Below, piece by piece: positions 51,281 through 53,568 of a stretch of 53,568 nt of DNA. Location of the stretch: positions 1 through 53,568 of the forward strand of contig CADAJP010000003.1 in assembly GCA_902788345.1 (NCBI GenBank), in the 5' to 3' direction. This DNA is from an uncultured bacterium. Lineage in GTDB: Bacteria > Cyanobacteriota > Vampirovibrionia > Gastranaerophilales > Gastranaerophilaceae. A program made the translations under genes and the position numbers. The stretch's first letter is position 1. Each line of letters begins with the position of its first letter. The notes beneath the pieces are model-generated. The model ran no database searches. It saw only the letters and a list, made by a program, of their open reading frames with translations, and was not told the DNA's origin.

Positions 51281-52438
51281 TTCTTCCACAATACCCATTG
51301 CGGCAACATAACCGGTTGACCAGCAGTTTTGCAAATTAAAACCTCCGCAAAAGCCGTCAATATCAAGTACTTCTCCGCAGAAAGCCAAACCGTTTATTTG
51401 TTTAGACTGCATATTTTTTGAGTTAATTTCTTTTAAATCAACTCCGCCGCAGGTAACGACCTCTCCATCGGCGACTTTACCATTCACCGTAATCTTAAAG
51501 TTTTGCAGTTTTTCGGTAATGTTATCCCGAATAACAGAATTTATCTGATGTGCTTTAAGCATTGAATCTGTTTTAAGTTCATTTAAAATATATTCAGCAA
51601 GTGATTTTGGAATGAATTGAGATATTATATTTTTAATCTCTTTATGAGGATTATCGTTGAGAATTTTTTGTAAATCCGTTTCCGGCATAAGTTTTAAACT
51701 TATATTGTATGGTAAAGTTTTTCTTGCATAAACAGAAGATATTGTGTAAATTAATGGTCCTGATACTCCTTTGTGAGTGAAAAGTAAATCCCCCGTATAA
51801 ACTTTTTTATCAACTTTTGCGGTAATATTTTTAAGACTGACACCCGATAAGGTGCTGAAATCTTCTTTTGTTATCAGACCAACTAAAGATTGAACAGGTG
51901 TTTCAATATTTAATCCAAGATTTTGTATTAAATTGAAATCAGAATGTCCTCCAATGGCAATAACCAGATAATCAAATGAATAATTGCCGGATTCTCCCTT
52001 CAATACGAATTTTTTGTCGTGTGTAATTTGAATAATTTTATCTTTTATTAATTTACATTTAAGAGATTTTAAGAAAGATTTTTGCACTTGTGCTGAAGAT
52101 TCACAAACAGGAAAAATTCTGTTATCTTTTTCCCGAGTAAAAGTGTCAATTCCGATAGATTTGAAAAATTCAACAGTTTCTTTTGTTGCAAAACGTGAAA
52201 AAACAGAATATAAAAATTTTTCTCCTCTTGGGTAATTTTTGGCAAGATTTTTAAAATCATATTCAGAGTGCGCAAGATTACACCTGCCGCCGCCTGTTTG
52301 TAAAATTGTACGCAAAAAATCAGATTTATCTATCAGACTGACATCTATATTGTTGTCAGAAAGAATTTTGGCACACATACATCCGGCAGGGCCTCCGCCA
52401 AGTATTCCAACGGTTTTAGAAATCGACTCTTGTGCCAT
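51251..52438 (-). CDS. HI0933/BaiN-family FAD-dependent oxidoreductase
   Basis: Dinucleotide-binding GILGGGPAGCMCAKIL at the N-terminus, the family signature LQTGGGRCNLAHSE, then YLVIAIGG, GDLLFTHKGVSGPLIY and a final FAD-binding EVLDIDGFCGGFNLQNCWST. 395 aa. The substrate in most members is unknown; BaiN acts in bile-acid dehydroxylation, but the name alone does not support that here. The ATG at 52438 begins a normal N-terminus (MAQESISKTVGIL) and overlaps folK by 23 nt. The 3' end overlaps the convergent 50645 gene by 30 nt. Confidence 0.9.
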   Translation of the reverse strand: MAQESISKTVGILGGGPAGCMCAKILSDNNIDVSLIDKSDFLRTILQTGGGRCNLAHSEYDFKNLAKNYPRGEKFLYSVFSRFATKETVEFFKSIGIDTFTREKDNRIFPVCESSAQVQKSFLKSLKCKLIKDKIIQITHDKKFVLKGESGNYSFDYLVIAIGGHSDFNLIQNLGLNIETPVQSLVGLITKEDFSTLSGVSLKNITAKVDKKVYTGDLLFTHKGVSGPLIYTISSVYARKTLPYNISLKLMPETDLQKILNDNPHKEIKNIISQFIPKSLAEYILNELKTDSMLKAHQINSVIRDNITEKLQNFKITVNGKVADGEVVTCGGVDLKEINSKNMQSKQINGLAFCGEVLDIDGFCGGFNLQNCWSTGYVAAMGIVEELNHSSDFPA

Positions 52439-52922
52439 ATAAAAATACCATTTCAGGATTTTCAAGATCAGAATGCATTTCAACTATAGATTTATGTAAT
52501 ACAGGATGAATGTAATCCGCATCCAATTCCATCATAGGAACAAGATTAAAGGCTCTTAAATGAACATATTTGTGCGGAATAACAAGATTTTCTTCGTTTA
52601 TTATTTCATTATCATAGAACAAGATATCAATGTCTATTGTTCTGTCTTCATAATTACTTCCGGTTTTATGTTCCCTGCCAAGTTTTTTTTCAATATCCTG
52701 ACATCTTTTTAGTAATTCATCCGGAGAATATTTTGTTTTAATTTCTATTACCGCATTTACAAACCAGGTTTTTGTATTCATATTCCAAGGTTCAGTTTCA
52801 TAAAAGGCAGAACTTCTGACAATAGATATTCCTTCGTCCATGCCAAGCAAACTCGCAGCCTGCTGAACGTAGCCTATTCTATCTCCCTTATTAGAACCTA
52901 AACTTATATATACAATAGCCAT
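52416..52922 (-). CDS. folK: 2-amino-4-hydroxy-6-hydroxymethyldihydropteridine pyrophosphokinase
   Basis: HPPK of folate synthesis. VYISLGSNKGDRIGYVQQAA at the N-terminus, YETEPWN with NAVIEIKT, and the metal site TIDIDILFYDNEIINEENLV with IPHKYVHLRAFNLVPMMELD. 168 aa, typical. A perfect promoter TTGACA-17-TAAAAT ends 6 nt before the ATG, so the message is probably leaderless. folP is not in the window. Its end overlaps the flavoprotein gene. Confidence 0.95.
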   Translation of the reverse strand: MAIVYISLGSNKGDRIGYVQQAASLLGMDEGISIVRSSAFYETEPWNMNTKTWFVNAVIEIKTKYSPDELLKRCQDIEKKLGREHKTGSNYEDRTIDIDILFYDNEIINEENLVIPHKYVHLRAFNLVPMMELDADYIHPVLHKSIVEMHSDLENPEMVFLYGTRVDF

Positions 52923-52928
52923 AGTTAA

Positions 52929-52957
52929 ATTTTATAAATTATTACTCTTTATGTCAA
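52929..52957 (-). promoter_or_regulatory. folK promoter, consensus spacing, at the start codon
   Basis: On the minus strand TTGACA (52952-52957), 17-nt spacer, TAAAAT (52929-52934), then 6 nt to the ATG at 52922. Confidence 0.75.
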
Positions 52958-53036
52958 TATAAAATTATTATTGCTAATAATCAGTCATTTAATTATCGTG
53001 TCATTCAGAGTATTGTGAAGAATCTTTTAATTTATC

Positions 53037-53115
53037 TTGCAAAAAAAATATTTTTGAGTTTTAATACATTTACTCACATCCTCAATATGAGTACGAACGG
53101 AGTCATTAACCGTTC
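53037..53115 (+). promoter_or_regulatory. rpsT promoter and hairpin leader
   Basis: TTGCAA (53037-53042) and TTTAAT (53060-53065) are 17 nt apart. Then two hairpins follow: ACTCA/TGAGT (53072-53092) and GAACGG/CCGTTC (53095-53115), just before GGAAAGG and the ATG. The leader may mediate S20 autoregulation. The gap 52958-53036 holds nothing else. Confidence 0.5.
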
Positions 53116-53139
53116 AAAGAAAAAAGGAAAGGCAAAAAA

Positions 53140-53406
53140 ATGGCAAATATTAAATCTGCTAAAAAAAGAGTGTTAACAGCTGAAAAGAACAGACTAAGAA
53201 ATGTAGCATGGAAATCTTCTATCAAAACTGCAACTAAGAAAGCTTTAGAATTAGCTAACGGTGATGATAAAGAAGCATTGAATTCAGCACTTTCTAAAGT
53301 TTATCAATTATGTGATAAAGCTGTTGTAAAAGGTATTTTGCACAAAAATACTGCAGCAAGAAAGAAATCAAGATTAACACTTGCTATTAAAAAAATCGCT
53401 AAGTAA
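53140..53406 (+). CDS. rpsT: 30S ribosomal protein S20 (bS20)
   Basis: 88 aa, Lys/Ala-rich three-helix protein binding 16S rRNA: MANIKSAKKRVLTAEKNRLR, VYQLCDKAVVKGILHKNTAA and RKKSRLTLAIKKIAK fit the family throughout. GGAAAGG precedes the ATG. Own promoter and terminator, so monocistronic. Confidence 0.96.
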   Translation: MANIKSAKKRVLTAEKNRLRNVAWKSSIKTATKKALELANGDDKEALNSALSKVYQLCDKAVVKGILHKNTAARKKSRLTLAIKKIAK

Positions 53407-53430
53407 TTAACGATTTTATACAATGTGAGG

Positions 53431-53463
53431 AAACGGAAAGAATTGTATTCTTTCCGTTTTTTA
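53431..53463 (+). terminator. Terminator of rpsT
   Basis: Perfect 13-bp stem AAACGGAAAGAAT/ATTCTTTCCGTTT, loop TGT, then T run. Confidence 0.95.
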
Positions 53464-53501
53464 TATTAATTTTGGTACTTATATACAATATTACAGCAGT
53501 A

Positions 53502-53568
53502 TCTCTCCTTTGGAGAGAAAAGAATTTCAAGACGAAACGTAGTTGAGTTTTAGAAATTCAAGAGAGGG
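53502..53568. repeat. Structured repeat-like sequence at the window end
   Basis: TCTCTCC-TTT-GGAGAGA is a perfect hairpin (53502-53518), followed by GAATTTC (53522-53528) and its inverted partner GAAATTC (53553-53559) around AAGACGAAACGTAG. The sequence is GC-richer than the surroundings and reads like an intergenic repeat cut by the window edge. Confidence 0.4.

Noticed and set aside
1..53568. CRISPR array, prophage or integrative element
   Set aside because: No regularly spaced repeats, cas genes, integrase, transposase or phage structural genes are present; the only mobile-like unit is the GIY-YIG element.

Overview
The window is AT-rich, gene-dense bacterial chromosome with a Gram-negative envelope (OmpH-type chaperone, two-partner-secretion/Omp85 barrel, SLH-domain envelope protein, AMIN-domain amidase) and signs of anaerobic life (class III ribonucleotide reductase nrdD/nrdG). 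The efp-accB-accC order, SLH and AMIN proteins, and many small lineage-specific proteins that begin with a short N-terminal signature (I/V-S-N-x-x-F-x-G) point to a non-photosynthetic cyanobacterial relative (Vampirovibrionia/Melainabacteria, probably Gastranaerophilales). This placement is inference from gene content and style; no search was run.

Layout. 1-360: 3' end of a 5S rRNA, its terminator, then a second copy of the 5S tail folded into a hairpin with its own terminator. 470-4800: LuxR-type regulator, cytidine deaminase, a lineage-specific 418-aa protein, a lipoprotein, gcvT and a 52-aa protein with its own terminator. 5-8 kb: pterin-binding methyltransferase-like gene with a large exported TPR protein. 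8-13 kb (minus): efp, accB, accC, priA. 13-18.6 kb: histidine kinase, a large unknown membrane protein, a TatD-linked radical SAM protein and small unknowns. 18.6-21.8 kb (minus): nrdD-nrdG behind a cobalamin-type riboswitch. 21.8-26 kb: lineage-specific proteins, adk and a second radical SAM protein. 26-29.3 kb: gshB, metallo-beta-lactamase fold hydrolase, ribD, and a compact GIY-YIG unit bounded by inverted repeats. 29.3-34.3 kb: holA, holB, plsY, HAD protein, XRE regulator, CpaE-like ATPase. 34.4-39.4 kb: obg, amidase, murI, glycosyltransferase 9. 39.5-43 kb: TpsB-like barrel, OmpH/Skp, a 30-aa membrane microprotein. 43-53.5 kb: glyS, panB, a truncated MNT nucleotidyltransferase, yvcK, pxpA, SLH protein, BaiN-like flavoprotein, folK, rpsT.

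Most genes are housekeeping: fatty-acid initiation and translation (efp/accBC), DNA replication and restart (holA, holB, priA), peptidoglycan (murI, amidase, yvcK), cofactors (ribD, panB, folK, gshB), dNTP supply (nrdDG) and outer membrane biogenesis.

The most interesting signals are non-coding: (i) a 392-bp unit in which two inverted hairpin repeats enclose a GIY-YIG nuclease gene, with compensatory stem changes and the gene's -35 box inside one repeat; (ii) nine genes whose -10 box lies exactly 6 or 7 nt before the ATG, suggesting widespread leaderless transcription; (iii) a four-copy intergenic repeat, always in the same orientation relative to transcription, twice inside an operon; (iv) a cobalamin-type riboswitch on a B12-independent reductase; and (v) several structured leaders and microproteins.
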